Shown piece by piece: positions 22,835 to 22,935 of a DNA stretch of 22,935 nt. Numbering within the stretch: position 1 is the stretch's first letter; the number at the start of each line of letters is the position of its first letter. The DNA is from DASVXQ01 sp046727955 (lineage in GTDB: Bacteria > Actinomycetota > CALGFH01): positions 1 to 22,935 of the forward strand of contig JBKPDO010000267.1 of the NCBI GenBank assembly GCA_046727955.1. The letters are read 5' to 3'. Made by a program: the position numbers and the translations under genes. Below the pieces are notes generated by a model. That model saw only the letters and a program-made list of their open reading frames with translations. It made no database searches and was not told where the DNA came from.

Positions 22835-22935
22835 ATGAAACTGTCCCCGCAGGGCGTGGCGCGCTGGAGCGCCAGGCGCCGCTTGACGGTGATCGCCATC
22901 TGGGTCGGGCTGTTCCTGGCCGGGGGCCTGCTCAC
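22835..22935 (+). CDS. MMPL/RND-type transporter (partial, N-terminus only)
   Basis: 33 codons are visible before the right edge. The sequence MKLSPQGVARWSARRRL, followed by TVIAIWVGLFLAGGLLT, has the charged head with paired Arg and the first membrane helix typical of actinobacterial MMPL-family exporters, which usually exceed 700 aa. GAGGAAGAAG precedes the ATG at 22835. The pairing with a TetR gene and shared operator sites is the usual arrangement for such exporters. The call rests on a short stretch. Confidence 0.6.
   Translation, partial: MKLSPQGVARWSARRRLTVIAIWVGLFLAGGLL

Overview
The window comes from a very GC-rich chromosome. Codon third positions are almost all G or C, GTG starts are common, and the gene families (a histidine kinase with an HLATRIRRNAESLLVLSG-type phosphoacceptor region, DrrAB-type exporter genes beside TetR, a TPR-LuxR regulator, an F420-type luciferase-like remnant) point to an actinobacterium (Actinomycetota). 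I cannot place it at genus level. I see no rRNA, tRNA, CRISPR array, intact insertion sequence or prophage gene; this reads as ordinary chromosome with several small accessory modules.

Layout. (1) Positions 1-1649, minus strand: a membrane sensor histidine kinase cut by the left edge, with a repetitive Pro/Gly-Ser-Leu tail. (2) 1844-2569, minus: a GNAT acetyltransferase. (3) 2705-5711, plus: dapB (lysine/diaminopimelate synthesis), overlapping a protein made of two fused ThyX-like halves, then a small membrane-anchored protein. (4) 5818-10728: an APC-type amino acid/amine permease and a TIM-barrel amidohydrolase on the plus strand, facing a FluG-type glutamine synthetase homologue on the minus strand. 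Together these look like a gamma-glutamylation/amine-utilisation set, with the two halves of FluG as separate genes. (5) 10808-10990: the C-terminal remnant of a luciferase-like monooxygenase. (6) 11036-12175, minus: a flavin monooxygenase-type oxidoreductase with three perfect 13-bp repeats in its leader. (7) 12338-16675: a TPR-LuxR regulator overlapping a TetR regulator (both minus), divergent from a DrrA/DrrB-type ABC exporter; the shared promoter holds a 19-bp palindrome. (8) 16918-21990, plus: a sugar ABC importer (lipoprotein and two permeases, no ATPase) joined to L-fuconate dehydratase, suggesting uptake and oxidative breakdown of L-fucose or a related sugar. (9) 22034-22935, plus: a TetR regulator with a near-leaderless promoter, then the start of an MMPL-type transporter cut by the right edge; ACCGGT-centred operator-like sites lie before both.

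The observations I rate highest are: the fused double ThyX-like protein in which each half keeps a different part of the signature motif; the 13-bp triple repeat that creates three ATGs in three frames before the flavoprotein gene; the split FluG-like module with a repeat-inserted glutamine synthetase; and a perfect 27-bp identity, in opposite orientation, between the histidine kinase tail and dapB. All functional calls rest on motif recognition by eye; no database search was run.
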